This document shows, in pieces, positions 36,492 through 47,702 of a DNA stretch of 64,000 nt; the first letter of the stretch is position 1, and each line of letters opens with the position of its first letter. A model generated the notes under the pieces. The model did not search any database. It saw nothing but the letters and a program-made list of their open reading frames with translations, and was not told where the DNA came from. Origin of the DNA: Bacteroidales bacterium UBA5197 (lineage in GTDB: Bacteria; Bacteroidota; Bacteroidia; Bacteroidales; Lentimicrobiaceae); the NCBI GenBank assembly GCA_002412885.1, contig DHVX01000090.1:255-64254 (forward strand). Reading direction: 5' to 3'. Position numbers and translations under genes: made by a program.

Positions 36492-39400
36492 TTATTTTAC
36501 CATTACTTTGCGGGTGGTGATGCCATTGCTGTTCATCAGACTGACAACATATATTCCGTTTGCAAGCTTTCCGGCATCAATCTTCATGGTGTTTGATCCA
36601 TTACCCTGAATACTTATGGCAGTGCGGCCATCAAGTCCGGTTACTTTGATATCTCCGGTAATTTTGCTGCTGCTGCGGATTTCAATGATTCCATTGTTTG
36701 CAAATGCTGTGAAATCATTGGCTTTGTCAGGACCATCAATGCCCAGCGTTCCGAAAATAAGTTCAAAACGGTTGGCATCATCGCCTTCTTCGGCTGTAAA
36801 TGTGTAAGTTGACTGCCCGTTCAGATCCTGAATGGTGCCGGTCTTTTTATCGTTCAGGTACAAAATCATTCCCGGGAACAGTTCATCGGCATCAATCTGA
36901 AGTGTGTAATTGCTGGCATCATTTTTCACAAAACCCAGTTGAATAACATTTCCGGAAGCAACCGAAGGAATGCTGTTCAGCGAAAGCATTTCGTCACCGG
37001 CAATGCTGTAGAGTTGTGGTGCAAATCCTGCAAGGAAGCGTGAATCACGTTCGCGGTCGTAACCAGCTGTGGCCATCGCAGCAACATTAATTCTTGCATG
37101 CTGCGTGGTGTTTAGGGTTGTTTCACTTACCGAAAGCACAATTCCTTCACCCTGAATGGGTGATGAACTTGCTCCGGCATGTGTACGGTTTGACGGATCA
37201 AATGCAAATGCTGGAGTGCTTGCTTCAGCCGATACAAAAAAGCCCGTCATTGCAGGAAGCACTGCCATTGGGAGTACATCTTCAAAAGAACCATCGGCAG
37301 CATTGTACAATTTGATAATTGCAGAGAAATCGGTGTTGTTGCCGTTCCATTCAACAGATGAGGTGTAAGGATTGCCCAGCAGATGCCAGCCTGAGGTTGC
37401 AGGCAGGTTTGCATCAACGCTGCTTCCGGTAAGATTACCTGATAATACGCGGGTTCCAGCTTCACCAAAACTTGCAATATAACCGCTTCCTGACCGGAAT
37501 TCTGTTTCAAATTCAGGATTAAATGCGCCGCCACCAAGCTTTAAGCTCATCCATGAAGCTGTTGTGGCATCCCATTTCAGCAGATGATCGTTGCTTCCGG
37601 CAAATAGCAGGGCAATTTCCTGACCCGTTACCGGGAAAGCTGTCAGACTACTTCCGATAATATCACCTGAAGCAACAGTCATAAACTCAACATCAGCCGG
37701 AACTGATTCCTGATTCAGGATTAGTGAAGCCTGCATTTCTGATGAAGCTTTGAGCACAAGGCCGCTGTTTCCGGCATTATTGGTAATTGTTCCGTTAATG
37801 GTGACTTTGGCATCGGGGAGCAAAGTAAGGATTGCACCTGGATGAATATTTACTCCTTCTATTGAAAGGATTCCGCTGATTTCAGGCTGATTTGCTGATG
37901 GAAATACTTCGGCAGTATGACCTGATGCAGGTACAGAAAGTCTCCAGTTTGAGGCATCGTTCCAATTGCTGTTTCCGTTGCCTGTCCAGTAATTAGAAGC
38001 AGGCATTAGTGAAATATTGTCGATGGCCAGAATGTGTCCGCCATTGGCTTCGTAAACAAATGCCAGCCTGATGGTTTGGCCATTGAAAGCATCCATATTC
38101 ATGTGAACCGGTATCTCATAGTTGTTTGCATCAGCGGCTGTGGTCCACGACATGAGTGTACTCCATGTTCCGTTATTCAGCACATTTACATGAAAACGTG
38201 TGGGATTGGCATCATCGTTCAGGAATTTCAAGCGGAATGAAAGGTCGGTCTGGTCTGCAGCCGGCATCAATATTTCGCCGGTAACCAACCAGTTAAATCC
38301 GGTTGCAACGCTTTCGATGGCAGCGGAACGGGTACCTGCATAAATATAGTCGGCGCCATTGTTGCCAAACGATTCAGGAGTGCAGACAAACCAGGTATTT
38401 CCGGATGGGTAAATAAGGTTATTGCCATTGAGACCTCCATCTTCGGTTGTGTTTTGCAGTACCTGCCAGCAATCGAAACCGCTGTTCATAGCTTCAAAGG
38501 TTTCATCCCATGGCGTGTTGGCGAAGCAAAGGGTGGTAAATGAAACCGGGCTTGCCCATCCACTTGTGCTTTCATCATCACAGGCAGCACGAACATAAAC
38601 ATCGTAGTTTGTGTTGGCTTCGAGTTCGTTGAGATTCAATGTGTTTTGTACAACTCCGGCAATAAGTGTTCCGTTACCGGGTTCAAATCCGGCAGGACCA
38701 AACTCAACATCCCATGAAGTAGCAGGTTCAACTCCTGTCCAGCTGACGCTTGCAGTCGATGAGGATACAGAAGAAACAGCCAGATCGACAGGTGGGAAAC
38801 AACTGACTGGTATTTCAATCAGGAAATCATCCACAAACAGGTTATTGCCCAGTTCGCTGTTTCCTTTAAGTACGATGTATGCCAGTTTGTTTCTGTAGGT
38901 TGCTGGTAATTCATAGGTGTACAAATGCCAGCCGTCTTTGTCGGTTTCAGGACTCAGTTGAGTAGAACGGTGAACAGTTCCGAGCAATGTGGCGAATCCG
39001 GTTGTAGGAGTCAGATTGGCGAAAATTTCCACTTTATCGGCAACGGCTGGTAAATCATTGTCGCGGTAGATCCAGAAACTGATTTCATAATCATCGTTTC
39101 CAAACATCACCGGAGGCGAAACAAGCAGCCCGCTGGTTCCTGCTTCGTAAACATTGCTGTTGAAACGAGCCATGGCTTCTCCGTTCTGAGGTTCGCATAC
39201 CGGGTTGGTACCTGTTGTCTGACGATCCCAGATTCCTGCGCCTGTGCCTGCGAGTTTCTTATTCTCCCATGAAGCAGGAGGGAAAATCTCGTCATCAAAT
39301 CCCTGAAGATAAGGGAATGCGGTGATCGGATCTTTAAGTGTAGTTGCTGTTGCTGTAAGTCCGGGTGAATATTCCGGCACATCATTCAGCGACCATGCTT

Positions 39401-41138
39401 TGTAAAAGTAAGGTGTGTTGCTTGTAAGTTCAAGATGCTGAAATGTGGTAGCAGAACCTTTGTAGAGTATTGTTCCTCCGCCTGCAATGTTTTCACCAAC
39501 ATCATAGGGTTGTTCCTGAACAGGGTCACCAAATGTGTCGCTGGTATTCCAGGCAATCATTACATCCTCGTTTTCAGCATTTTTAACCCAGCTCAGGTTT
39601 ATCTGATGGTTACTTGCCGGCAGTGCTGTAAAGGCCAGCGGGTTGTTGACCAGAATCATCTGATTGAGGGTTTCGAGCAGTGCGCTATGTGCATTGGCTC
39701 TACCTGCCCCGAGTTTACCAATAAAACCGGGGTTTACACCATAATGATCATCAGACGTTGACTGAATAATATCAACAATCTGCTGCGGAGTCAGCTGCCC
39801 GTAAGCAAGCGATACCATCAGCGCTGCGATACCTGAAACGTGAGGACAAGCCATTGAGGTTCCTTCATAAAACCCATAGTTGTTGTTTCTCCAGCAACTC
39901 AAAACGCCACGTGTGGTAACCTGATTTGTTTCGCCACCTGGTGCGGAAATATCAACCCATGTCCCATAATTGGAATACCATGCTTTCTTGTCCTGGTTAT
40001 TAGTAGCGGCAACTGAGAATGTACCTGAGTAATATCCGGGATAGTAGTTTCCCTGACTGTTGCTGTTTCCTGCGGCAAAGATTGTAATTCCACCATCAAC
40101 CATGGCATCACCACCACCGTTGATGTTAAAATAATCTATTGCATCCAGTACATTCTGATCGTAATTATTAGGTGAAGTATAACCCCATGAGTTTTGCGAA
40201 ATGGCAGCTCCGTTGTCGGCAGCGTATACGGGCGCATTATGAAATCCGCCACTTGATGAGTTTGTAAAAACCTGACACGACATTAGCCTTACACCATCAC
40301 CTGAACCAGTTCCACCGGCAACGCCGGCAATTCCAACGCCATTGTTGTTTACTCCGGCTACTGTTCCCGCTACATGCGCACCGTGGTCACCAGGGCTTAT
40401 GGTTGAAGAGTTGTTAACGAAATTATATCCTATGCCTGACCACATATTGGCAGCAATATCAGGGTGACTGATGGCAACGCCTTCATCAATAATGGCAACA
40501 ATAACTGCTGAATTGCCTTTGGTTATTTCCCATGCTTCAGGAAGGTCGATATCTGCATCGACAGTTCCGTTTTGTTGTCCGGTATTGTGGTAGTGCCATT
40601 GCTCATCATAGCGCGGATCATCGGGTGTCCATGCAGTTCCTTTGAAGCTGAAATTTTCAGGTGCTCCCATTGGTTTATCGGTATAAACCGGAACTTTTAC
40701 ATATTCGGGTTCAGCAATCATTACAGCAGACAGTGCATCAAATTTCCGCACGAGATTGATGACATCTACAGATTCATCAAAATACAGATAGTACCAGAGG
40801 TGGAAACCCCATGCACGGTGGCGTTCGGAAAATTCTGCTGTGAAGGCCGCAGAGCTGAAGGTTTTTCCGAAATTATTGATTCCGTATTGACGGATTAACT
40901 GATCAATAGCAGGAATGCCAAAAATAACAGTTCCATTGGATACTGTTGCAGGCATTTCGTCCATCAGTTGCGTATAGGATTCCTGTAGTTTGATTTTAAT
41001 TACTCCTTTGTGGTAAGCATTTTCAGGCACAGCATCCAGGTTAATTTCAGGACGCTCACCCCGCTGAACACGATAGGTTTGCTGTGCAATGCCCTGGTTC
41101 AGAATCAGTACAGTCAGAAAAAGGAATAGAATTCTCAT
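36492..41138 (-). CDS. Large secreted subtilisin-like (S8) protease with type A T9SS sorting domain
   Basis: 1548 residues. Signal peptide ends near GIAQQ; a propeptide-like region spans about 20-170. The S8 domain covers about 175-490 with a complete triad: Asp218 in AIIDEG, His252 in GDHGAHVAG and Ser428 in GTSMACPHVSG. After it come fibronectin III-like modules (about 500-600 and 785-870) and MAM/jellyroll-like segments (about 610-780 and 880-1060), then beta-rich repeats. The final ~75 residues (GDIKVTGLDGRTAISI, KLANGIYVVSL, RKVMVK) are a type A sorting domain. It is probably a surface or released protease exported by the T9SS, and is likely nutritional. Confidence 0.92.
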   Translation of the reverse strand: MRILFLFLTVLILNQGIAQQTYRVQRGERPEINLDAVPENAYHKGVIKIKLQESYTQLMDEMPATVSNGTVIFGIPAIDQLIRQYGINNFGKTFSSAAFTAEFSERHRAWGFHLWYYLYFDESVDVINLVRKFDALSAVMIAEPEYVKVPVYTDKPMGAPENFSFKGTAWTPDDPRYDEQWHYHNTGQQNGTVDADIDLPEAWEITKGNSAVIVAIIDEGVAISHPDIAANMWSGIGYNFVNNSSTISPGDHGAHVAGTVAGVNNNGVGIAGVAGGTGSGDGVRLMSCQVFTNSSSGGFHNAPVYAADNGAAISQNSWGYTSPNNYDQNVLDAIDYFNINGGGDAMVDGGITIFAAGNSNSQGNYYPGYYSGTFSVAATNNQDKKAWYSNYGTWVDISAPGGETNQVTTRGVLSCWRNNNYGFYEGTSMACPHVSGIAALMVSLAYGQLTPQQIVDIIQSTSDDHYGVNPGFIGKLGAGRANAHSALLETLNQMILVNNPLAFTALPASNHQINLSWVKNAENEDVMIAWNTSDTFGDPVQEQPYDVGENIAGGGTILYKGSATTFQHLELTSNTPYFYKAWSLNDVPEYSPGLTATATTLKDPITAFPYLQGFDDEIFPPASWENKKLAGTGAGIWDRQTTGTNPVCEPQNGEAMARFNSNVYEAGTSGLLVSPPVMFGNDDYEISFWIYRDNDLPAVADKVEIFANLTPTTGFATLLGTVHRSTQLSPETDKDGWHLYTYELPATYRNKLAYIVLKGNSELGNNLFVDDFLIEIPVSCFPPVDLAVSSVSSSTASVSWTGVEPATSWDVEFGPAGFEPGNGTLIAGVVQNTLNLNELEANTNYDVYVRAACDDESTSGWASPVSFTTLCFANTPWDETFEAMNSGFDCWQVLQNTTEDGGLNGNNLIYPSGNTWFVCTPESFGNNGADYIYAGTRSAAIESVATGFNWLVTGEILMPAADQTDLSFRLKFLNDDANPTRFHVNVLNNGTWSTLMSWTTAADANNYEIPVHMNMDAFNGQTIRLAFVYEANGGHILAIDNISLMPASNYWTGNGNSNWNDASNWRLSVPASGHTAEVFPSANQPEISGILSIEGVNIHPGAILTLLPDAKVTINGTITNNAGNSGLVLKASSEMQASLILNQESVPADVEFMTVASGDIIGSSLTAFPVTGQEIALLFAGSNDHLLKWDATTASWMSLKLGGGAFNPEFETEFRSGSGYIASFGEAGTRVLSGNLTGSSVDANLPATSGWHLLGNPYTSSVEWNGNNTDFSAIIKLYNAADGSFEDVLPMAVLPAMTGFFVSAEASTPAFAFDPSNRTHAGASSSPIQGEGIVLSVSETTLNTTQHARINVAAMATAGYDRERDSRFLAGFAPQLYSIAGDEMLSLNSIPSVASGNVIQLGFVKNDASNYTLQIDADELFPGMILYLNDKKTGTIQDLNGQSTYTFTAEEGDDANRFELIFGTLGIDGPDKANDFTAFANNGIIEIRSSSKITGDIKVTGLDGRTAISIQGNGSNTMKIDAGKLANGIYVVSLMNSNGITTRKVMVK

Positions 41139-41671
41139 GAGTTGAATATTAGGGTTGATAAATAACGTTACAAGCTGCCGGGGTTTTATTTGCTTTGCAT
41201 CAAAAGAGTACCTCCGTGTCCGGAAGTAAGACAGACCATCTTCAGAAATCAGAAATCAGCAATCCCGTTTTGCAAATAATCAGGTTGCTAAATTATATTA
41301 AATCTAAATAGTGAAAGTAATTTTTTTTAAAATCTTTCAGGATTACAGTCTCTGATCCAGGAATATTTTAGCTCAGCCTATGGGAAATTACAGTGTCAGG
41401 AACTTTTAGTTTTCCGGGTTTTTTAGTGGTACTATACACACCAAAAATCGTTTTGAATTTTTTAGGTATAGCTTCGTTTTGTGATACCGGCCTAAAGGTA
41501 AGCGTTTAATTTCAGGACATTATTCAACGGCAACTCCTGAACAGTCTGATAAAATCCGTTTTTGCAGATTGTCGTTTATGCTATATCTTTGTCAAAAGAC
41601 AATGTATTTATTGTGAAGGTTTTCAGGCATTAGATTAAAAAAGTTATTTGTTAATTTTAAACGAATTTTTT
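41139..41671. other. Gene-free stretch upstream of a small barrel-protein gene
   Basis: 533 bp between divergent genes. Apart from the promoter at 41561-41591 I see no structure or gene. Confidence 0.5.
41561..41591 (+). promoter_or_regulatory. Consensus Bacteroidota promoter
   Basis: TTTG at 41561-41564, a spacer of exactly 19 bp and TATCTTTG at 41584-41591 match the phylum consensus perfectly. It implies a leader of about 75 nt to the ATG at 41672. Confidence 0.75.
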
Positions 41672-42328
41672 ATGAGAATTATTCTCCTGGTTCAGATTTT
41701 TTTACTCGTTTTTCCTTCAGTTTATGGACAGGATAGGTCAGATAGCATCAGAAATCTGACGATCAAGTTTCCGGTTACATCTTTGTTCGGAGATTTATAT
41801 GGTGAAAGTATGGGCATAGGGATTGGGATAGAGAAAATGATTAAACCAAGGTTCAGCTTTTCACAGGAGGTCAATTACATTTTTCATGTTGACAGAACAT
41901 CAATTCTATCCGAAGATCTGGAAAGTATAAACGGGCTCAAATTCACAACAGAAATCAGAAAATATCTAATTAGGAAAGAAGTTCCTGAAAGTGGATTTTT
42001 TGTCAATATGGAACTTAAAAATATTATTACCAATTCGGTAAAGAAGTCCGGGATCACTGCTGGTGGAACCGAGGAAAACGAAATCACCAGATACAGAGGA
42101 GTTCTTACCGCCAATTTCGGAGTGTTATTTTATTGGGATCCACATAAAAAAAGCAGAATCACTCTTGAACTATTGGGTGGAGGTGGATTAGGATACATAA
42201 AAGCTAAGTCCGGTATTATTCGAGAAATTCCGGGGGCAAAATCTGACTATAGCTCAGCAAATGGATTTTATCCCTGGATTAATTTTGACATGAAGATCGG
42301 ATATATCCTGAAGCATCGCAAACCGTGA
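41672..42328 (+). CDS. Putative outer-membrane beta-barrel protein
   Basis: 218 residues from the ATG at 41672. Signal peptide MRIILLVQIFLLVFPSVYGQ. The rest shows short amphipathic strands (MGIGIGIEKMIKPRFSFSQEVNYIF, RGVLTANFGVLFYW, FDMKIGYILKHRKP) as in small barrel proteins. I cannot name a family. It has its own consensus promoter, so it is expressed as a single gene. Confidence 0.65.
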   Translation: MRIILLVQIFLLVFPSVYGQDRSDSIRNLTIKFPVTSLFGDLYGESMGIGIGIEKMIKPRFSFSQEVNYIFHVDRTSILSEDLESINGLKFTTEIRKYLIRKEVPESGFFVNMELKNIITNSVKKSGITAGGTEENEITRYRGVLTANFGVLFYWDPHKKSRITLELLGGGGLGYIKAKSGIIREIPGAKSDYSSANGFYPWINFDMKIGYILKHRKP

Positions 42329-42424
42329 GATAAATCAATGCTTTCCTTATTTTTTATGCGTTTCATCAGCTTGATACCCGAAATTTGAGAACCGTTTCTC
42401 CGGGTAAAATGCCTGGTTCTGCCT

Positions 42425-42432
42425 TACTTTTG
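42425..42432 (+). promoter_or_regulatory. Putative -7 element of the YyaL-like gene
   Basis: TACTTTTG fits TAnnTTTG and lies about 54 bp before the ATG at 42486. No -33 partner is seen. Confidence 0.4.
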
Positions 42433-42485
42433 CACCTTGGTAAACACAAATCACATAAGCTTGTTTATTCTCAAAAGCCCCTGCC

Positions 42486-44501
42486 ATGTCTGAAAAATTG
42501 CCAAACCGCCTTATTCATGAAACCAGTCCTTACCTGTTGCAGCATGCTTATAATCCTGTTGACTGGTACCCGTTTGGAGAAGAGGCCTTTGAACTTGCCA
42601 AAACTACCAATCGTCCGTTGCTGATAAGTATAGGATATTCGGCCTGTCACTGGTGTCATGTGATGGAGCATGAGAGTTTCAGCAACCCTGAAATTGCAGC
42701 GATCATGAACCGCGATTTTATTTGTATCAAGGTTGACCGTGAAGAGCGCCCCGATGTTGATCAGGTATTTATGGCGGCAGTGCAATTGCTTCACAGCAAT
42801 GGAGGCTGGCCGCTGAATTGCTTTGCTTTGCCCGATGGGCGGCCCTTCTGGGGAGGTACTTATTTCAGACCTGCACAATGGACAGAAATGCTTGGTCAGA
42901 TCAGTTCGCTGTTTAACCGGAATATTTCTGAATTGAAAGAGCAGGCAAAACGCATTTCAGAAGGCATTGCCGGAATGAGTGTGATTGACCCACCAGCCGA
43001 CAATCAGCAACCCGATCTTGAATTTGTCAATGAAATGTATAATCAGCTTTCGCTGCGTTTTGATACAGATTATGGCGGAATGATTGGTGCGCCAAAATTC
43101 CCGATGCCGGTTGTTTGGGAGTTTGTTGCCGGATATTACCAATTGAACAAATTGCCCGAAGCCCTGAATCAATTGTCGCTTACCTTGCGAAAAATGGCCA
43201 TGGGCGGTATTTTCGATCAGATTGGTGGTGGTTTTGCGCGCTACAGCACCGATAAATACTGGAAAGTACCTCATTTTGAGAAGATGCTTTACGACAATGC
43301 GCAGCTGGTTTCTCTTTATTCCAAAGGATATGTATTGACCGGTGATATACAGTTCAAAGATACGCTTGACAAAACCCTGACATTTATTAAAACCGAATTT
43401 ACTTCAGAAGAAGGATATTTTTACGCCGCACTCGATGCCGACTCAGAAGGCGAAGAGGGTCGGTTTTATATATGGAATCGTGATCAGATCAAACAGCAAT
43501 TGCCTGAATATGGCGATCTGGTGGCTGATTATTTTGGTGTGGGCCAGGAGGGCGCATGGGAGAAAGGAATAAGCATTTTGTTGCGCCCGCTCTCCGATGC
43601 TGTTTTTGCATCGCGGCAACACCTGAGCGAAGAGGAATTGCGTCAGCTTATCAAAATGTCGTCAGCTATTTTGCTCAAAGAGAGGAATACCCGCATAAAG
43701 CCCGGACTTGACAATAAAATGATTGTCTCGTGGAATGCAATGATGATTAAATCGTTGGTTGACTCTTTCCATAGTACATGCAATCAGAGCAGCAAGGAGG
43801 CTGCACTAAAAGCAGCACATTATATCACAGACACCATGATGCAGCCCGATGGAAGCCTGTTGCGCACTCCCGGCAAGGAAAAAGCCGGTATTTCTGGTTT
43901 TCTTGATGATTATGCTTTTACTGCAAGGGCTTTTATTTCGGTTTACCAGCTTGATTATGACGAAATATGGCTTTTCAGGGCAAAACAGCTCTGCGAAAAG
44001 GTATTCGACGATTTCAATGATGTGGCTTCACCTTTGTTCTGGTTCACCCCGCAAAAGCAGGCTGAGCAGTTGTCGTTGGTCAGGGTTAAGGAAGTTACTG
44101 ATGGTGTTGAGCCTTCAGGAAATGCTGTGATGGCCGAATGTCTGTTCCTTCTGGGACTTTATTTTGAGAAACATGAATGGCTGAAATATTCCGAAAATAT
44201 GGTGATGAATATGAAAAACCGGATTCAGGCTTACCCGTCTTCTCATTCACATTGGGCGCAAGTGGTTGCAATGCAGGTAAATGGCGTTACCACTGTGGTT
44301 GCTACAGGATCGCAGGCCAGGAAATTTTCAGAAACACTCCGCCGGAAACACAAACCATACACCATTTTCGCAGCTGCTGAAAATGAGAGTAAACTTCCGA
44401 TATTCAACAACAGGTTTAAAAAGGATGAATCCCTGATTTATATCTGCAGAGGATCGGTGTGTGATGCCCCGGTAAATAACCCCAATGAGATTGCATTCTG
44501 A
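42486..44501 (+). CDS. Thioredoxin-domain protein, YyaL/DUF255 family
   Basis: 671 residues, the family's usual length. The N-terminal ~165 residues are the DUF255 thioredoxin-like domain with [17 protein letters not shown] and [18 protein letters not shown] (CxxC in CHWC). The rest is an (alpha/alpha) barrel related to N-acylglucosamine 2-epimerase, with [35 protein letters not shown] and [10 protein letters not shown]. Members (human SPATA20, B. subtilis YyaL) have no proven reaction. It is monocistronic and convergent with the B12 operon. Confidence 0.93.
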   Translation: MSEKLPNRLIHETSPYLLQHAYNPVDWYPFGEEAFELAKTTNRPLLISIGYSACHWCHVMEHESFSNPEIAAIMNRDFICIKVDREERPDVDQVFMAAVQLLHSNGGWPLNCFALPDGRPFWGGTYFRPAQWTEMLGQISSLFNRNISELKEQAKRISEGIAGMSVIDPPADNQQPDLEFVNEMYNQLSLRFDTDYGGMIGAPKFPMPVVWEFVAGYYQLNKLPEALNQLSLTLRKMAMGGIFDQIGGGFARYSTDKYWKVPHFEKMLYDNAQLVSLYSKGYVLTGDIQFKDTLDKTLTFIKTEFTSEEGYFYAALDADSEGEEGRFYIWNRDQIKQQLPEYGDLVADYFGVGQEGAWEKGISILLRPLSDAVFASRQHLSEEELRQLIKMSSAILLKERNTRIKPGLDNKMIVSWNAMMIKSLVDSFHSTCNQSSKEAALKAAHYITDTMMQPDGSLLRTPGKEKAGISGFLDDYAFTARAFISVYQLDYDEIWLFRAKQLCEKVFDDFNDVASPLFWFTPQKQAEQLSLVRVKEVTDGVEPSGNAVMAECLFLLGLYFEKHEWLKYSENMVMNMKNRIQAYPSSHSHWAQVVAMQVNGVTTVVATGSQARKFSETLRRKHKPYTIFAAAENESKLPIFNNRFKKDESLIYICRGSVCDAPVNNPNEIAF

Positions 44502-44537
44502 TTGGCGCGAAGTATAGGGTCAGGAATTTGATATGTC

Positions 44538-45674
44538 TTATTTATTCGCAAATACAATTCCCGCCGGATTGATTCCTGCATCAAACGAATACAGTTTTTT
44601 CCCGCTTCTGGTAAAGGCATGTACTTTTCCTCTGCCTGTGAAATTTCCTGCATCTGTGATGTAGATGATTCTTGTAAAAGGATCAGCAGCTATTCCATAA
44701 ACCGATTCAATCACAGTTCCATCGCTTATAAATGCATTGTTTGCCACTTCAAGTGTTACGGTATTTATTACCCTTATGCTGCTTGAGCCGGAGTTCCAAT
44801 CGTAATTATATACAAAGGCTGAGTCGCCTGAAATTATAAAATTGAGCGCTTCAAAGTTCGTGAATGTATGTTTCATTTCGCCGGAAGTAGCATCCAGAAC
44901 CTGAAGCCTGCTTTTGATGTCTCCATAGTTCCCGCGTGCAATCACAAAAAGGTTGCCATGGTTATCGGGATGTATGGTGTAAGGATTTATGCCTGATTCA
45001 AGCTTTTTTATCTCACTCAAAGTCACCGGATCAATTACCGAAACGGTATGGTCGTAATCCGGAAATCCAAGCCCACCGGAGTTGGTTACCCATATTTTTC
45101 CATATGCAGCAGTTATGCCATCCGGATTCCGGCCTGCCTGAATAAATTTCACTGTTTCCAGCGTGGTTGTGTCGATTACGGCAACTGTTCCGTCAAAATT
45201 GCAAACAAACGCATGGTTCCCCAGGAAAGCAATTTTTCGCGGTTGCCGGGCCTTGTTCCCATCAAACATAGGTATCTGTTTTAAACTGAGGCAGGTGAGT
45301 GCATCCATCACTTCTACCTGACTCGAAACATTAACAACCACATACATTTTGGAGCCATAAATTCCCAGATCGCTTCCGGTATCGCCCAGTTTACGCCCGT
45401 TTTTATTGAAGAAATAGTCGGTTTCTGCAATGGAATCACTGAAACTGAATCGGGTCAGCGATGCATTGTTGGCGTTGAAAAGTCCTTCATTCAGCACGAA
45501 TATTCCTGTTGTACGGAATGTTGTATCTGCAGGTTTAACTTCTGGTGCGAGAGGTTCTTTTTTGCATGATGCGGTCAGCAGGATTACTCCGATAAAAAAT
45601 ATCAGTAAAAACCGCGGTAATGCGGGGAGCTGCCTGTTTGCCATTGTTTCCGGATGTATTTTCGGGTAAGTCAT
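44538..45674 (-). CDS. Beta-propeller lipoprotein of the B12 locus (DUF5074/YncE-like, BtuG-like)
   Basis: 379 residues from the ATG at 45674, 2 nt after the receptor's stop codon; a start at 45644 (MANRQL) is also possible. The lipoprotein signal is FLLIFFIGVILLTASCKKE. The body has seven-blade propeller repeats: KMYVVVNVSSQVEVMDALT, HAFVCNFDGTVAVIDTTT, KIWVTNSGGLGFPDYDHTVSVIDPVT and IIYITDAGN. In Bacteroides, BtuG is a surface propeller lipoprotein that binds cobalamin and docks on BtuB. The riboswitch and adjacent receptor support a similar role here. This assignment rests on context. Confidence 0.78.
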   Translation of the reverse strand: MTYPKIHPETMANRQLPALPRFLLIFFIGVILLTASCKKEPLAPEVKPADTTFRTTGIFVLNEGLFNANNASLTRFSFSDSIAETDYFFNKNGRKLGDTGSDLGIYGSKMYVVVNVSSQVEVMDALTCLSLKQIPMFDGNKARQPRKIAFLGNHAFVCNFDGTVAVIDTTTLETVKFIQAGRNPDGITAAYGKIWVTNSGGLGFPDYDHTVSVIDPVTLSEIKKLESGINPYTIHPDNHGNLFVIARGNYGDIKSRLQVLDATSGEMKHTFTNFEALNFIISGDSAFVYNYDWNSGSSSIRVINTVTLEVANNAFISDGTVIESVYGIAADPFTRIIYITDAGNFTGRGKVHAFTRSGKKLYSFDAGINPAGIVFANK

Positions 45675-45676
45675 TT

Positions 45677-47665
45677 TCAAAACTGTAAGGTGGCGGTTAA
45701 TGCAAAACTTCTGCCTGGCATTGGAAAACTTCTGATTACAACATATTCTCTGTTGAAAAGATTGCTGACTTCTCCTTTGATTTTGTAGGTGATTCTGCTT
45801 GTTTCAGTTTTCCATGAGAGTCCGGCATCGCTGATCCACCATCCGGGAAGCAGGTTTTCATGCATATTTTCGCCGGCTGAATAGCGGAATCCGTTGAACA
45901 ATAGATTGTAATTTACCGCAAACGACCGGTAATTGATAAGGTACATTCCTGAAAATGTTTCGTAGGGAATGTATGGAATCTGATGTTTATAGCTGGCTGA
46001 GTTTTGGTCAGTCATGTCAAAGGCTTGCTGGTAAGTGTAGTTCATGCTGATGCCGATGGACATTTCAGTATTGATTTTACTATCGGCTTCTATCTGTAAT
46101 TCAATGCCTTGCGTGTTAACCTTTCCAATATTCCGCATCGACCAAACAAACAGATTTTGCGTAGGAACCGCTATTATTTTGTTGCTTACGCGATTTCCAA
46201 AAGCATCAATTCTCAGGTTGACATCTGTCGAACCCATCACTTTTTTCGAAAAAAGCAGACCTGCATTGATTTGCCCGGCATTTTCGGGTTTCAGGCCTGG
46301 ATTTCCAACAAGATTGTAATACAAATCGTTGAAGCTTGGCAACCTGAAAATCTGCTTATACATGAGTCTGAGTCTTATCGCCGGATCATCAAGAATGCGA
46401 AGCGTAAAATTTGCCCATGGCGAAATTTTCGAAAAGTCTTGCATCTTCTCATCACCATCCTTTTTATCACCAATCAGGCTAAGTAGCATGCCAGCTGAAG
46501 TTTCAGTGGTTCGCGTTTGATGGCTTACTCCGCCGGAAATCAGCAGACTGTAACGCATGGGATTGCTGTTGTTGTAAAGGTTCGACGAAAATGAATTCAA
46601 AATCAGATCTGTAGCTGCCGATACAGTAAATTGCTTTCCGGCTTTAATGCTCATGGCCTGAGAAAGATAGTATTCGTGCTGAAGGTATTTGTTGTCGAGA
46701 CTGCTTGTATATCCGAGGTAATCGGGATCCAGATAGCGCAGCCAGGCTCTTGACCACCCTGCATTGCTCAGCGTTGAGATTTTCTTTTTATCAGACCGGT
46801 ATTGCAGGTTCACACTCATATCTTTGTTGGTCAAACGTTGCGATGAATGCGGATTATAAAAAATAACGGCTCCCGGCAAACCCCGTTCCGATTCATAAAT
46901 TCTGAGCCTTGCCTGAAACCCGGAACTGTCCGATGGACTGAAATTGTAAACTGCGTTTGCCGAAAGTGCTGTAATGTCAGAATTGTTGCGCGTTTCGTGA
47001 TGTGTGCCGGCCGGGCCGTTATCCACAAGGTAAGGATAATCTCCTTCTGCCTGCAGGTAATTCAGGTTCAGCCCTATCCATGATTTTTTGCCGGTTTTCT
47101 GATTCAGCAAAAGCGCGGGATTAATCAGTCCATACATTCCCGCCTTCAGCGAAAGATTGCCATTTGTTTTGCGATTTCTGAAATCAGGGTTTTTGCTTCT
47201 GAGGTTGATCAGGCTTGCCGAAGCCTGAGCACGTGCAGTAATGCATTGTTGTGAAGCATTGCCAAGTTCAAGCGAAACTTCTTCAAGCCCTTCCAGCGGA
47301 AGCTTACTCAGATCAACCTGCCCTGAAGCTATGTCAGTAACAGCGACTCCATCTATAAAAACCCCGGTGTGATTTGCGCCCAGACTTCTTACCATTATTG
47401 TCTTCAGTCCGCCAATGCCGCCGTAATCGCGTAAGGTCACTCCCGAAAAAGTCTTTACGGCTTCGGCAACCGAAGTACCCGCGACGGACTCAATTCCTTT
47501 TGCCGTAAGACTTTGTATCGGGTATGCTGACTTCTCTTTCTGATGAATTTTGCGTGTTTTTACCTCTACACCTTTTATATTAATGGTGTCGTCAAGCGGC
47601 TGCTGGGCAATAACTTCTGAAAAGCAGAAGCAAATTAATAAGCCGGTTATCGCAAGTGATTTCAT
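45677..47665 (-). CDS. TonB-dependent receptor, BtuB-like (cobalamin uptake)
   Basis: 662 residues. Signal peptide ends near VIAQQ. The plug domain contains GTSVAEAVKTFSGVTLRDYGGIGGLKTIMVRSLG and VFIDGV. The barrel has the usual RLMYKQIFRLPSFNDLYY and PGLKPENAGQINAG, and ends with PMPGRSFALTATLQF with terminal F. Size and signature fit the short BtuB-type vitamin receptors. The operon begins with a cobalamin riboswitch, so its ligand is very likely vitamin B12 or a related corrinoid. A TonB complex must be supplied from elsewhere. Confidence 0.9.
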   Translation of the reverse strand: MKSLAITGLLICFCFSEVIAQQPLDDTINIKGVEVKTRKIHQKEKSAYPIQSLTAKGIESVAGTSVAEAVKTFSGVTLRDYGGIGGLKTIMVRSLGANHTGVFIDGVAVTDIASGQVDLSKLPLEGLEEVSLELGNASQQCITARAQASASLINLRSKNPDFRNRKTNGNLSLKAGMYGLINPALLLNQKTGKKSWIGLNLNYLQAEGDYPYLVDNGPAGTHHETRNNSDITALSANAVYNFSPSDSSGFQARLRIYESERGLPGAVIFYNPHSSQRLTNKDMSVNLQYRSDKKKISTLSNAGWSRAWLRYLDPDYLGYTSSLDNKYLQHEYYLSQAMSIKAGKQFTVSAATDLILNSFSSNLYNNSNPMRYSLLISGGVSHQTRTTETSAGMLLSLIGDKKDGDEKMQDFSKISPWANFTLRILDDPAIRLRLMYKQIFRLPSFNDLYYNLVGNPGLKPENAGQINAGLLFSKKVMGSTDVNLRIDAFGNRVSNKIIAVPTQNLFVWSMRNIGKVNTQGIELQIEADSKINTEMSIGISMNYTYQQAFDMTDQNSASYKHQIPYIPYETFSGMYLINYRSFAVNYNLLFNGFRYSAGENMHENLLPGWWISDAGLSWKTETSRITYKIKGEVSNLFNREYVVIRSFPMPGRSFALTATLQF

Positions 47666-47702
47666 TCAGAGGTTGAAGGTTATGTGTTTTTCCCTTTCGG
47701 GA